NCBI GenBank assembly: GCA_963920705.1 | Contig: OY987227.1 | Span: 14,301,602 to 14,365,601 of the forward strand | DNA from: Odiellus spinosus | Taxonomy: Eukaryota > Arthropoda > Arachnida > Opiliones > Phalangiidae | Length of the DNA stretch: 64,000 nucleotides | Direction of reading: 5' to 3' | Shown here: piece by piece, positions 34,683 through 46,138 of the stretch | Position numbering within the stretch: position 1 is the stretch's first letter | Layout of the letters: each line of letters begins with the position of its first letter | Translations under genes and position numbers: made by a program | The notes under the pieces: model-generated | Database searches by the model: none | Seen by the model: only the letters and a program-made list of their open reading frames with translations | What the model was told of the DNA's origin: nothing

Positions 34683-34886
34683 TAATACACCATTTAGCTC
34701 TTCCACTGTACGCATGCCCGCGCTCGAAACGCCTAGTGGCGAAAAAACAAAAATCTTCGCTCAGTGAGGCGCGCGTAACCTTGGCGCGCATTACCATATG
34801 TAGGTTTTTTCTCCTGCCATTTTCTCCAAGCGAAAGTTCGCCCTATGCCGCTATAGCGCCCCAAGTAATGGCTAAATGGTGTATTA
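34683..34886. mobile_element. Small MITE with 16-bp perfect terminal inverted repeats
   Basis: TAATACACCATTTAGC at 34,683 is exactly inverted at 34,871-34,886. Taking CACCATTTAGC as the terminus leaves TA on both sides, fitting a TA target. The 204-bp interior is CpG-rich (TTGGCGCGCATT and similar), unlike the surrounding intron. An 18-base word AAGTAGGCTTAACAGGGA just upstream (34,638) recurs at 45,605. Confidence 0.6.
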
Positions 34887-35884
34887 TACTGACCAGCCAA
34901 ATTTATGATAATTTTAATTTCAGACTAAGCCTTTAAGAAATAATTTTTCTTCATTTTATTACTCTTTTTAATACGATCTCTTTCTCTTTGGGCGCTAATC
35001 CCTTCCACTCCGGAAAGAATTAACCGACCTTCTCTCTCTTCGCTTCCCCCCTCCCCCATCTTTGTCACCTTTGATGGAGCGAAGACTCAATCCCTCCCTT
35101 CTCGTTTTCTATTTCTGATCTCGCTCGTTCTTCTTGCTAAAACCGAACCCAAATTAAATCACGACGATGAGATTAGGGGATTCTTTCCTACCTCTCGCGT
35201 CCACTCTCTCTCTCATCTTCCCATAATAAATTTATAACTACTCGCCCAGGGTTTAATACTCCACGACTAGCGTGTCTCCTCTGTGTTTTAAAAGGTCAAT
35301 TTATATTCTTTATATTTCGTTGTTGGTGGGTTTTAAGCTTATATTATAGTTTGATCGTGACGTCGAAGAAATTTTTGTGTTAAAATTCATTAATTTCAGT
35401 GCAATAAGAAGGGATATCGAATTTGAAAATTTCCAAAATAAGTTTTTCTCAAACTTCCGCTGGTTGTAGGTTTTGTATTTCTTTCCCCGGGTCATAATTA
35501 GTTCATAAACATCGTTATTTAGTGGGGGGGGGGGGATCCGTCAGTTTTCAATCCTTTCCCTATTGAGACCAGTATTTTAACTGTTTACGCCGATTATAAT
35601 TGAAATATATTTTTTATCTTTTAACTATCCGACCTAGTGTTTTCGCGAGGGTTTTGACACTTATTTGAATTATAAGATATATTTGTAGTAGATAATAGAC
35701 CTAGATAGACGACCCCCTTATTCATTCCATACTCGAGATAAGGTATCACTATCGCTCTGCCAATTTAGTTTGCTTTTCTTTTCAAAAACTCCCCGTTCTA
35801 GCGCGCCCTTCTTCGGGTTTTAAAAATACATTTTTTTTTTTGTGTGAAAGATCTAAGATGGTGGAATGGTGTAACTACACTATG

Positions 35885-35904
35885 CTTGTATCATATTTCG
35901 CCTC
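35885..35904 (-). repeat. ACTACTTTT-family repeat, short remnant
   Basis: CTTGTATCATATTTCGCCTC resembles the core GTGTATCAATTCGCCTCAG of the dispersed family. The outer ACTACTTTT part is not recognisable here, so the assignment is weak. Confidence 0.3.
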
Positions 35905-36692
35905 TTCCACCGTCATCACTCTCGAGCTCCCGATCATCGCTAGCTGATGGTGTTTGATCATTCCCTCTTTCTCTCTTTACTAAAGAAAAGGGGATAAAAA
36001 TTCTATAAGGCCAAAAAAAAAAAAAAAAACTAACTTGCCAAAGAAAAATCGGATTTTGTTTCTGTAAGTTTCTTCATTGGTTAATACCGAGGAAAACAAG
36101 TAGTCGTGTTGATGATCGAGCTCCATAACCCGCCCTAATATCTTACTAAAGGGAATCTATGCAACCTTGAAATTATATATTGAAGTGAAATTCGCAATAA
36201 TTATTTTTCTCGAATAGTTTGTTAGAACCTCTAAGTTGTTAAAATATTTACTATCCTACATATTTAATCAAAAATAATTTAATCTCAACTGATAAGTGCG
36301 CGACTCCTTGATTAAAGGGTCCCGGAAACTGTGTGGAAAGATATTAGGGAATTGAGATCAAGATACTTGACAAGTCGATTAAACAGAAATCTGGAATATA
36401 AGTCAGTTTTGAATAAGCATTAACCCCCAATTTCAATAGATATCTGTAATTTTAGGGATGATTATCAACTAGTATAAGAGACTATCCTAAGCTACTTTCA
36501 TACTCGACAATTTTTAACTGTTTCCAATATCGTATTTGAATATTCAAACCAACTTTTCAAGACATTAATACAATTTTTTTCTTGTTTTTGGACGAAGGAC
36601 CTGTACATTTGACCGAAAGTATATTACTTCATAAAAGTAAACAACGCCAGCATGTTGTAGACATGTAGACGTACTAGCCCATCACTTAAAAC

Positions 36693-37357
36693 CGAGGGTT
36701 CAGACACTTGAGAACTCAGGTGTACAAAATGTTTGAACTCTTAGCCCTACCAAAGCTGGACTCGGAGTTCACAAGAGTTCGAACTGAGAGCTAAACAGTC
36801 AGAGCTGAATCACGTGAACTCAGGTGTACAACACAGGGCTCCCAGACCACCTATAATACCTATAATTCTGAAGTGATCCTATAAAAACTATAATTTCACT
36901 TTTTAACCTATAATACCAATTTTTTGGGGAATTTGTTCAATTTAGGTGATAAAATTCGAAAGGAATGATCTATATAACTATAAAAAATATACTTTTGCTT
37001 GAAAAAGTGCAAGGTTTCCTCTCCTAGGTCACTGGTTACTGGTAATTATTACTCTATTTTTTTAGAGGTTAGGTAGACTGTCGAGAGGGGGCGTGAGTAG
37101 CTAGTAATGCCAAAGAAAGGCAGAGGAACAGGTCTAGAGCTATAGAACCTATATTGCATTGCATGTCAGCGAAACGTACCTATAAAAGCCCTATTTTTCG
37201 AAACTAAAAAACCTATAAAAAGTCCTATAAATTGATATTTTTGGACCTATAATTACCTATATTTTTGGCTTTTAAAACCTATAATACCTATAATTTTTTC
37301 TGGGCTATGCGCTGGGAGCCCTGATATTCAACATAATCGAGAGTGACTTCCCCCTCG
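36693..37357. mobile_element. hAT-type MITE (CGAGGG family) interrupted by another MITE
   Basis: The element begins CGAGGGTTCAGACACTTGAG and ends GAGAGTGACTTCCCCCTCG. It is flanked by a perfect 8-bp duplication CTTAAAAC (36,685-36,692 and 37,358-37,365). Its body matches the complete copy at 55,218. It is split by the CAGGG element at 36,834-37,323, so it is the older insertion. The 8-bp duplication supports an hAT-type origin. Confidence 0.85.
36834..37323. mobile_element. CAGGGCTCCCAG MITE, copy 1 (nested)
   Basis: Perfect 12-bp inverted ends CAGGGCTCCCAG and CTGGGAGCCCTG bound 490 bp rich in CCTATAA words. It lies inside the older CGAGGG element. No clear target duplication remains. It is closely similar along its length to the copy at 37,506, in the same orientation, with small indels. 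There is no coding capacity; the ends resemble those of hAT elements. Confidence 0.9.
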
Positions 37358-37436
37358 CTTAAAACTAGCCGGAATAAAGTGATAAACTTTTGACCTTAAC
37401 ATTTCACAATTAACTTTTTTTCAAAGTCTTTAGTAG

Positions 37437-38413
37437 CAGGGTGACCACCTTTCCTATATTTCCTATATTTTCACCTCCTTCCTATTTTCTCCTATAATTT
37501 AATGGCAGGGCTCCCAGACCACCTATAATACCTATAAATACCTATAATTCTGAAGTGATCCTATAAAAACCTATAATTTCACTTTTTAACCTATAATACC
37601 TATTTTTTGGGGAATTTGTTCAATTTCGGTGATAAAATTCGAAAGGAACGAACTATATAACTATAAAAATTACACTTTTGCTTGAAAAAGTATAAATGGT
37701 TGCAAAAAACCAAGCTGTGGCATAAAGGTTTCCTCTCCTAGGTCACTGGTAATTATTACTCTATTTTTTTAGAGGTTAGGTAGACTCTTGAGAGGGGCGT
37801 GAGTAGCTAGTAGTGCCAAAGGCAGAGGGACAGGTCTAGAGGCTATAGAACCTATATTGCATTACATGTCAGCGAAACCTATCTATGAAACCCCTATTTT
37901 TCGAAACTAAAAACCTATAAAAAGTCCTATAAATTGATATTTTTGGACCTATAAATGACCTATATTTTTGGCTTTTAAAACCTATAATACCTATAATTTT
38001 TTCTGGGCTATGCGCTGGGAGCCCTGTAATGGCAATTCCTCTAATCTCCTATATTTCTACTCAAAATCTCTAGTTAAGGGTAAAGTTCGAAATCATACTG
38101 TCAGCTGTGGCTGTATAAGATTATTTTAGCTTAACTGTACATTTTCCAGTTAAAATAGTCTGTAAAATTCCATACTATTTAAGCAATTGGATCATATTAA
38201 TACCATGTTTAAACCGGTGGCGAGAGTTGCGATGCAATAATAAACATGGTCCCTACTTTTAATTATTTCCCTATATTATTATATATTTCACACTTATTTC
38301 TTCCTATTTTATCCTATATTTTACACAAAATTATTTCTATATTTTCCTATATTTCGCAAAGAAATGTCCTATATTTCCTATATAGGATTTTCAAATTTTC
38401 AGTGGTCACCCTG
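37437..38413. mobile_element. CAGGGTGACCAC MITE, split by a second insertion
   Basis: The inverted ends CAGGGTGACCAC and GTGGTCACCCTG bound a host element of about 450 bp plus the 521-bp insertion at 37,506-38,026. Its own sequence is full of TTCCTATATTT words. The flanks TTAGTAG and TAAGTAG match at 6 of 7 bases, which may be a decayed duplication. The ends suggest an hAT relative; no coding capacity is seen. Confidence 0.85.
37506..38026. mobile_element. CAGGGCTCCCAG MITE, copy 2 (nested)
   Basis: It has the same 12-bp inverted ends as copy 1. It is flanked by an exact 6-bp duplication TAATGG (37,500-37,505 and 38,027-38,032). It interrupts the CAGGGTGACCAC element. Compared with copy 1 it has an extra segment (TGGTTGCAAAAAACCAAGC region at 37,697-37,725). 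A 6-bp duplication is shorter than the 8 bp usual for hAT. Confidence 0.9.
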
Positions 38414-38472
38414 TAAGTAGATTCACTTCAAATACGATCAAAGACCTTAAAGGATCGATGGAGATTTTTTTT

Positions 38473-38486
38473 CAGTATCCCTTTAA
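38473..38486. repeat. Solo right end of the TTAA-type MITE
   Basis: CAGTATCCCTTTAA is the inverse of the left terminus TTAAAGGGATACTG at 32,884. It matches that terminus better than the right end at 33,271 does. No left partner lies nearby. It may be a truncated copy, or the far end of a larger element reaching back to 32,884. Confidence 0.4.
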
Positions 38487-39642
38487 CCATCATTTTTGAC
38501 AGACGGTTTTTCTGATTTTTTTCAGTGAGCGAATTCGTTCAATTTTTTTTTTTTTTTTTTTTTCTGCGCTTATTAATCGGAGTTTTGGTATGGTCTGAGA
38601 ACTAGCAGGTGCTTTACCAATCTTTCGCTAAGAGAAATGTAATGTATGGGTGGGGGAAGCAAAAACGGTAAAAATAGGGATGAAAAATTTCGTTCCTTGC
38701 CCCAAGCTGTACGATATTTTATCCGAGTTGATAAATAACGTTTCTAGTTTCTACGAATTAAAAACTTATTTGAATACCTTTTACGGGCTAAAATATAGTC
38801 AAAAATGTACCCCTTGTTGACTACTCCCATGGGAATTTGTTCTAATGGCTTTAGGGTTTGTTTAATCTTGGAATAGAAAGCTATTCTTCTCCATATCTTT
38901 TGAAATTTAAGATAGAACAATTTTACCTATTTTTCCCTTGGTAAATTGGAAGTCCTTATCCTTAAAGGAATTTATCTAACTTCTAAAAAGATAGTTGAGG
39001 GATGTCAGGGGGGGGGGGGGTAAAAACAGGTCAGTACACCAACTCCATAGAAGCGCCATCTTACGAGAATTGAATGGACTATAGAATATTTTTCATCTCT
39101 CTTATTCAGGATTGATTGGGGGGATAGAAACCGTTTCTTTAAAAAAATTCTTATACAAAAACAGGCAGCCAGGTTTTTCCCATCCCTCGCTCTCCATCTT
39201 CCCTGATCGAAGTTGATTTTTCTTTTCCTTTTAGCAAATGTTTTTGATACATTTTTTTGAATTTTTTCTCTTTTATTTTTTTTTTCCTATTTTTGTCAGA
39301 CTTAGACCCAGCATTCCGTAATACTCCCTTGAGCGTATTTTTCGAGGTAACGACAGTATGTGAGGGTAAAAAGAATGATATTGTAGGTGTCGGATTTGAT
39401 TGATCTTTTACCATCATAGGATTCATCTGTTTTAAGGCCGAACAATTGAGTCTCTAGATTTATGGAACTTGGGTTGCCCTAGACTCTAGTCTAGAAAATT
39501 CATAAGGATTTTTTTATTATTTTTTTTTCTTTGGTTTTGTCCGCTTTCAGGAGTTTATCATTTGGAGTCTTGAGTGATAAGCTTCTGTTTGTATTTGTTA
39601 CGATAAACTTGTGTTCAAAAAGTATTCAGTCTAATGGGAAAA

Positions 39643-39693
39643 ACTGAGACGGATTGAAACGCAATATTAAACTCTCATAGAGGTAAAAGTAGT
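39643..39693 (+). repeat. ACTACTTTT-family repeat, right-type end
   Basis: ACTGAGACGGATTGAAACGC, then AATATTAAACTCTCATAGAGG, then TAAAAGTAGT. This is the complement of the family consensus from ACTACTTTT to CGCCTCAG. Confidence 0.7.
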
Positions 39694-40019
39694 GACCCGA
39701 ATTAGAGTAAAAGTATAAGCCTTCCTTTTGTTATGGGTTCATATTTAATTCTGGGGAAAGAGTTAGTATTGTAGTTTTTAGGTTTTTGCTAGGGTTATTA
39801 ATCTGAAAGTTGATAAGCTGATGTTTGCAAGCTGCGTGGGAAATATTTGCTCATTAGTAAATAGTCTTGTCAATTTTTACCAAGAAACCATAGAAATTAC
39901 ATTTTAAATTCCTATGAACCCGTAGACCCCAATTCTAGGAACTTTTCAGAACTGGTGCGGGTACTTTAGTATTACTCCAAGGTATATTATATCACTTCGA
40001 TTTTTCTAGTTAAATCAAA

Positions 40020-40421
40020 CCTCTATTACCTGGAACAACAATTACTCCAAAGCACTCAGTCGTTGAATGTGATTTTATAGGGTCTTATTTCTACTACTTT
40101 GGTTATTTCCAATAATGGGGATTGAAAAATGGTTTCAACAGAATCGCATCTACAGTAATTGCAACTGGCACTGTCATACAAAGGAGTTTTAATTAGTCAT
40201 TATTTCCTACTTTAGTTAATTCCAATTAATTATAAACTATTTTTCAATTTTGGGATTGGAAAATTGTTCTACATTGCTAGGCACACAACTGATCCACAGC
40301 AATTGCAACTCATCCATTCATAGAAAGCGACTTTAATTATTCCTATTTCCTACTTTAGTTAATTCCAATTAATTAGGCCTAGAAACTGTTTTTCAATCGT
40401 GGGGGGGGGGGGGGGGGGGGG
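40020..40421. repeat. Three diverged ~125-bp tandem units ending in a 21-base G run
   Basis: Units share AGCAATTGCAACT-like starts, TATTTCCTACTTTAGTTAAT, TCCAATTAATTA and ATTTTTCAAT.. words at about 40,085-40,130, 40,200-40,255 and 40,350-40,400. A similar unit occurs at 47,170-47,255. The last unit runs into 21 consecutive G (40,401-40,421), a strong quadruplex candidate and a likely assembly-error spot. Confidence 0.6.
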
Positions 40422-42661
40422 TTCATACGAACCTGGTGTTCAAGAAAAATCGGAGACAACCTCACTTTAAAAGGTGTCATATTAGGGTTGAAAAACTTTT
40501 TGTTGTTGTTACGATCATAAATCATCGTTTGAAACCAAATCATTAATTCTATGACGCATTAGGATTTCGTTTATCCCTAAACTCCAAACCATCTCCCCTA
40601 ACAGTAACATAAACACTAATGGAAGGACATCGTTATAATTTCAGTTCGCCTTTTAAATCTTAATCGTTTTTCTTTTCATTTGTACAATCAAATGTAAATT
40701 TTATCGCTTGACTGCTCAATCAAACTTGATGAATTCCAAAAGTCAAAAATTTCCTAAAAATATTGTAACGTCACGACACGGTCCATTGGTTATGAAAGGA
40801 ATGCGTTTTATACCCTCTTATATACTGAAAATATAAATATTACCACTTAGAGTGTAGGAATTAATTGAAGAAAGAGGTTTTGTATCATTAATATCGATTT
40901 GTCCTTTAAGAAAAGAAATGGGGTCTGAGGTAGTCATTAAAAAGAAACGAAATTTTTTAGAGGGCATCTTAATTTTTTTCTCCTAACCCTTTTATACAAT
41001 ACCCTAGGTTGTTTTTATACTCCTAGCCTTTTCTAAATGACAATGTCATTTAGTCCCCTCAACCCCCTCGATACTCTTTGTCTGATAAACAGGCTCGCCT
41101 TCTAAAAAGAGAGGTTGAAAAAAAAGCATTATTAGTAGCCGATACTCTCATTTGGAAAAGGGCGAAATAGCGTCAGAGATGATGTATAGTTCATCTCAGT
41201 TTCTGTACTCAGTGTGTGTAAGGTCTAGACACTCCTTTTAACCCCTATTTCTTACGACGTTCTCTGATATCTAGTTGGTTTTTCTTTCACACTGGTAACA
41301 GTTAGCGGGATGATCTGAAGTTAATTCATTTCAAGTAGAATGTTCAACAAAGTTAAATCTAGACACCTTTTTAGTTTTTTCTATGATAACCTCTAAACTT
41401 TCTTGAACTAGTTGGAGAAACTTGTTTGTTTTTAATCCGAGATCTAATATTTCATATCACACACACGCTCCCTGTAAAAGTAATCATGATCTTATCAGTT
41501 TTACTTGAAATTTGTTTCCGCAGTCAGTCTGCCTATAATCTCCGTTGAAACTACAGAAAGTTGAACTGCAATTAGTTCAAATACATACAATCGTACATCT
41601 TCAAGTGATGTTTTAATGTAAATTGATAAAATTGAATGTAATTTTTTGTTGTAAACTGAATGTGGGATGAACTAAGGGTTAAATAACACCGGAGGAGAGG
41701 GGTCTAGGTTTTGGAATTGATGTGTTTTTTGCAGCAACTCCATTCCCGTCGTCCATACCCCCAGGAAAGGAAGAGAGTATAGTGATGCCGACAAGCATCA
41801 CGAAAAGAAAAGTTTGGGGGTATTGCGGGAGAGAGGATAAATTTTGGGTCATTTTCCATTACTTCTCTCTTCATCATTATCTCATTCTATTTTTTTTTTT
41901 AAGTTTTCCCTCTTCTCTCATCTCGGGGGCTCATTCCCCCGTTACTTCCCCACTATCCCCTAAAGTTTTTTTCCCCGCTTCCCCTTTTCTTGGCAGAGCC
42001 GATATGAAAAATTAATGGACCGGGGAAATACTTCTGATTGAACAAGAAAAATGTTGAATTAGACCTAGCCTCTTCACCCCCAGAAGTAGATAGTTATTGG
42101 CAACCAAGTTGGCGAGAGAAAAAAAATGATTTTTTTTTTACCCTGTACCGATGCATGCTCGTATATTTTGCACCGCCTTTACTCAACCCTCATTTTTTTT
42201 TTTTTTTGCTTCTTTGGGAGATGTAGTAGAAAAATCTAGTTAAATCGGTTTTGAGCTCTCGGAGACTACGAAGCTACGTTCTCATCTATTTCTAGTAAAA
42301 TAAATCACGAAGATAGCTTTTGTACGTCGTAAAAACTCAATTTGGTACCTGATGAAAAGGTGGCGCGAAAACATACTTAATGGAAACAGGGCGGTAAATA
42401 ACGATACCAACGCAGTCGGAACGTTTTCTTTTAGTTTTCACCTTATGAAGTTAAAGGGCAAAAGAGTTCTCTTGGTTCAGAAAAGCGTACTATATATAAC
42501 AGTAGTGTTTTGCCTTACTCGAAAATTACCCTCAGTGAAAATACCTCCTCTATATCGGACTTTTGGGATGCCCCGGCGAAATGATATACGAACTCATCAA
42601 CTATAAGTTAATTCCACTTCCGAGCTGGCAGAGCGTGACCCAACCTTACGTTAACTTTTAT

Positions 42662-43016
42662 CAGAAGCCGATGAAACCCTCCTTTGAAGTCTACTACTCC
42701 AATGTTCCATATAGCGCTCCTCTCTGTATGGGTAAAATTCACAATTTTACGAGTTAGAAGGGGTCCTACTTCATCCCCCCTGTCTACGGAAAATTGGAAA
42801 TTCTATCTCTCCAAAAACGACGACCTTTTTTGGACGAACTCCAAGGCTGCTAGAGATATTCGCTCGACGAGCTCCCGCTCCGAAAACATCTACCGTTAGG
42901 AGGCGTACGGATCGCGCCTTTTGAGAAACCCATACAGAGAGGGGTAGACAACACCCGGGAGTAATAGACAACACCCGGGAGTAATAGACTTCAAAGGAGG
43001 GTTTCATCGGCTTCTG
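42662..43016. mobile_element. Foldback MITE with ~40-bp terminal inverted repeats
   Basis: The ends CAGAAGCCGATGAAACCCTC (continuing CTTTGAAGTCTA) are repeated in inverse at 42,984-43,016. A second matched word CCTCTCTGTATGGGT lies further in. The flanks CTTTTAT (42,655-42,661 and 43,017-43,023) form a 7-bp duplication, or 8 bp if the ends are asymmetric by one base. A 19-20-bp unit around AGTAATAGACAACACCCGG is duplicated in tandem near the right end. There is no recognisable protein. Confidence 0.8.
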
Positions 43017-45743
43017 CTTTTATCGCTTATGATTTGTTCTTTTAGAGTTAAAAGTAGCTTCCTGCGTGGTGCCAACTCAAGGTCGAATTGGGTTTAGAGC
43101 TGAAAATATCTATAGACAAGAACTTGTAGTGTTATATTCTCTTTAAATTAACTTAGCCGTGAACTCGTTTAACCTTCTTATAATACGTAAAATACCCTTT
43201 TAAACGTGGTTAGGTTTCCGGTCATATTTATTCACATCTCGGCTTAGCACCGGAAACTGTTAAAAGTAAAAAAAAGTATATTTTTACTGCCCTGACCAAG
43301 AGTTTTATTCCACCACGTTTTTCCTTATAAATAGGTCGACTTCTTGTAGCTCCCTTTAATTCTCACTCGCGGTGTTTTGGTTTGCCACGCACGATTTTAT
43401 GGATAATTTGAATACGAATTGTTATACAGTAGGGCATTTACGTAATTTTTATTTTAATTATGGCCATTATGAAGTTTCTTGGTTTTTACAACTAAGTTAT
43501 GCTTTCGAAATGCGTAGATAATAAACACATATACTAATCTCACTAGTAATTACGCAACTAAAAAAATCTCGTGCGTGTCTACCGTGAGTTAGACGGTAGC
43601 GTGATTTACGAGCTTGCGGTACTATTTAGCGACTAAAAAAACTTCTCTCTCTTATTTCTTAATAATAAATGGCTAAGCCTTGACTAATTTCTAATTCACG
43701 GCTTTGTTATTTACACTATTTAATCACAATTTGTTGCTAGGCGACGTTTATGTAGATTAGTTTTTGCCCAGGTTTCTAAAAACGCTCGTACGCAATAGTT
43801 TCAGTGAAATGTACGTGTACATGATCAAACCAAATTCATAGTTTTTATTTAGGTTTTTCTAAACATTTGTTTCACCTGGAAATATCAAGAAAACGTTTTT
43901 GGTAAAACCTGAAATAGGCAATATTTTGTGAACCATGTCCATGTCTAGGTTAAAACGCCCCTCGTGGTTAATCTGTTACACTTAGCACAAATTTGAGTCT
44001 GTTTTTATAACATTTTACACCCCCATTCACTAGTTTTAGTAAACAGAGACGGGAATCCGCGTGTCTGAGAAAAAGCTAGGACATTTATTGATCTATATTC
44101 TATTCCACTTTGTTCAGTACGTGCGAGGTTAGACTCCTTTTAGCTTCTATGTTAAAAAACATAGATAATCTGTAACGTAGCTTTGTACACGCTGACATCG
44201 AGTTGGAATAGTTCTATAAAGTATCACCCGGGGCGATTTTACCCCGATCTAACCCCACCTCCTTAAAAAAAAAAAAAAAAAAAAAAAAAGAGCCCAGTGA
44301 TGGTCAGGGATAAAAAAGATGCGCTGGGAATTGACTCCAATAGGAAGGATTTCTTCTGTTAACCCCTGGAATTATCGCTTTCGGGCATTTCTCTAGTGAT
44401 GGATACCTCGTAACCCCATCCCGAATAGGGTGGTGCCTACGTCTTTTGTGTCATTTGTAAATGGCATTACTAACGATCCTATGGCGGAGTGATAATCATT
44501 GTTAAACTCCCTAGTACGATAAATAATTTGAATCTTGCCAAGTATCGCGAGTATTCACCGTGTTCTACTTTATTTCAACAATGTGTGCAAAAGCAGGATT
44601 GGTTCTTTTTTCCACCAACACCTTTACGTACTTTCCCCCTTCCCAGTCATCACTTCATTCGTTCCAATTAGTTGAACACACTTTTTCTAGGGACATGTAC
44701 AGTTTTGTTCGACATGTTAAAGTTAACGAAGTCATGCTGGGGGAAGGCGAAGCGATGTGTTGGTTGAAAATAAAGAAATTCACCTATGCTACAGCTTTGC
44801 AACCATTGGTTCAAATAAGTTAACCTTGAACTTAAGGTGCAGTTTTTTTTGCTAAGTTTATTTAGTGACTTGGAAACAAAGTGAAAAGTTGGAGAAAATA
44901 TACGAAATGACGTCACTACCCATTTTCTTTCGTCCCCCAAATTGGTTCTAAACCAGTGGACAAAGTATCGCTCATTAAGCTAGGAAGCATCTTTTTTCTG
45001 GATGCTTAGCTGAACCAATTAGCTTCATCTTCGTTCCGCCTCCGATAAGAAATAAAGAATTAGAAAAAAAACAAAAAAAACGTACAAATTATCCGTAGAA
45101 GTCTTTTCATTTTGTCTTACCGTATTGTACGTAGCAGCCTGAGAGATTTCTAGCGAGTCATTAGTCCCATTGAAGTCTGGTACTTAATTTACTCTCTCGT
45201 ACTCTCTCTCGAAATCATTGTTTGCCACGCCTACCTTGTATTTTTAAATGACTTTGGGGACTTGTACTTCCGTCCAGTGAATTACGCGACATTAGGATCT
45301 ATTTTTTAGGGTTTCTTACCTAAAGGGATTATAATTTTTTTTTTTTGGTATTTTTTCAAACTCTTAATTAGTCTAATAATTATTTTTTATGTACTTCGAG
45401 TGTTAAGGCGCGTTTTCAATCAAGATTTTTTTGGGCAAGAGTTGAAGCTTTTCGTTTAAAGGGAGAATGCAACCTAATAACAAGTGATTTTTTTTATCGG
45501 TTCCTTATTGTTTAAATAGGCTTAATCCACCTATAAAAAGTTTGCAAAACAAATATTAAACTAGAGATAAATTTAAATATACAAACCAATATTCATGTAT
45601 TCGGAAAGTAGGCTTAACAGGGAAGTTTAAAATCCCGCCTTTAATGAGCATCAATCCACTTCTTAAGCCTAGTTTGAAACGTTTTACAATTGGAGTAAAG
45701 CGCGTACTTCTCGCCTGATTGGCTTGCAGTTCACAATGATTTT

Positions 45744-45812
45744 AAACTCAATGTCAAAGCTGAACTCGGTAAACTCTGCCGTACATCGATTTCAAGAGTG
45801 ACGGCCTCCTCG
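45744..45812 (+). mobile_element. Fragment of the CGAGGG-CAGACACTC MITE family
   Basis: AATGTCAAAGCTGAACTCGG, then GTACATCGATTTCAAGAGTG, then CCTCCTCG. This matches the right half of the element at 55,218-55,370. The left half is missing. Confidence 0.65.
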
Positions 45813-45856
45813 CTTTTTGTCGGGTTCCATTCTTCCTTCAAAAACTTATTTACGAG

Positions 45857-46138
45857 ACTACTTTCTTCTATTAGGTTTTATAGTGTGTATCAATTCGCCT
45901 CAGCATTTCCTTTTAACTTAGTTCAACTCCTCTTGAACTGAAGTATATCAATTTCTTATTTCCTATCTTAATTCATTACTTAAAATCTTATTTAATATTA
46001 ATAACTCTGAATTTTCAATTTCACAAAGAGTGTTTTCTTAATTAAAAAATATATACTCTTCTCTTCAAGAGGAGTTTGCACAGTGGGAATAGTTGAGGCG
46101 GATTGATACAATGTTAAAATTCAAAGCGGAAAAGTAGT
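45857..46138. mobile_element. Complete ACTACTTTT-family MITE (282 bp)
   Basis: The left end ACTACTTTC continues to ATAGTGTGTATCAATTCGCC and TCAGC. The right end, inverted, reads GAGGCGGATTGATACAATG, then TTAAAATTC, to AAAGTAGT. Inner words also pair (CTCCTCTTGAACTGAAG and CTCTTCAAGAGGAG). Single ends of the same family are scattered across the window; this pair shows they are terminal repeats of a MITE. No clear target duplication or coding capacity is seen. Confidence 0.75.
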
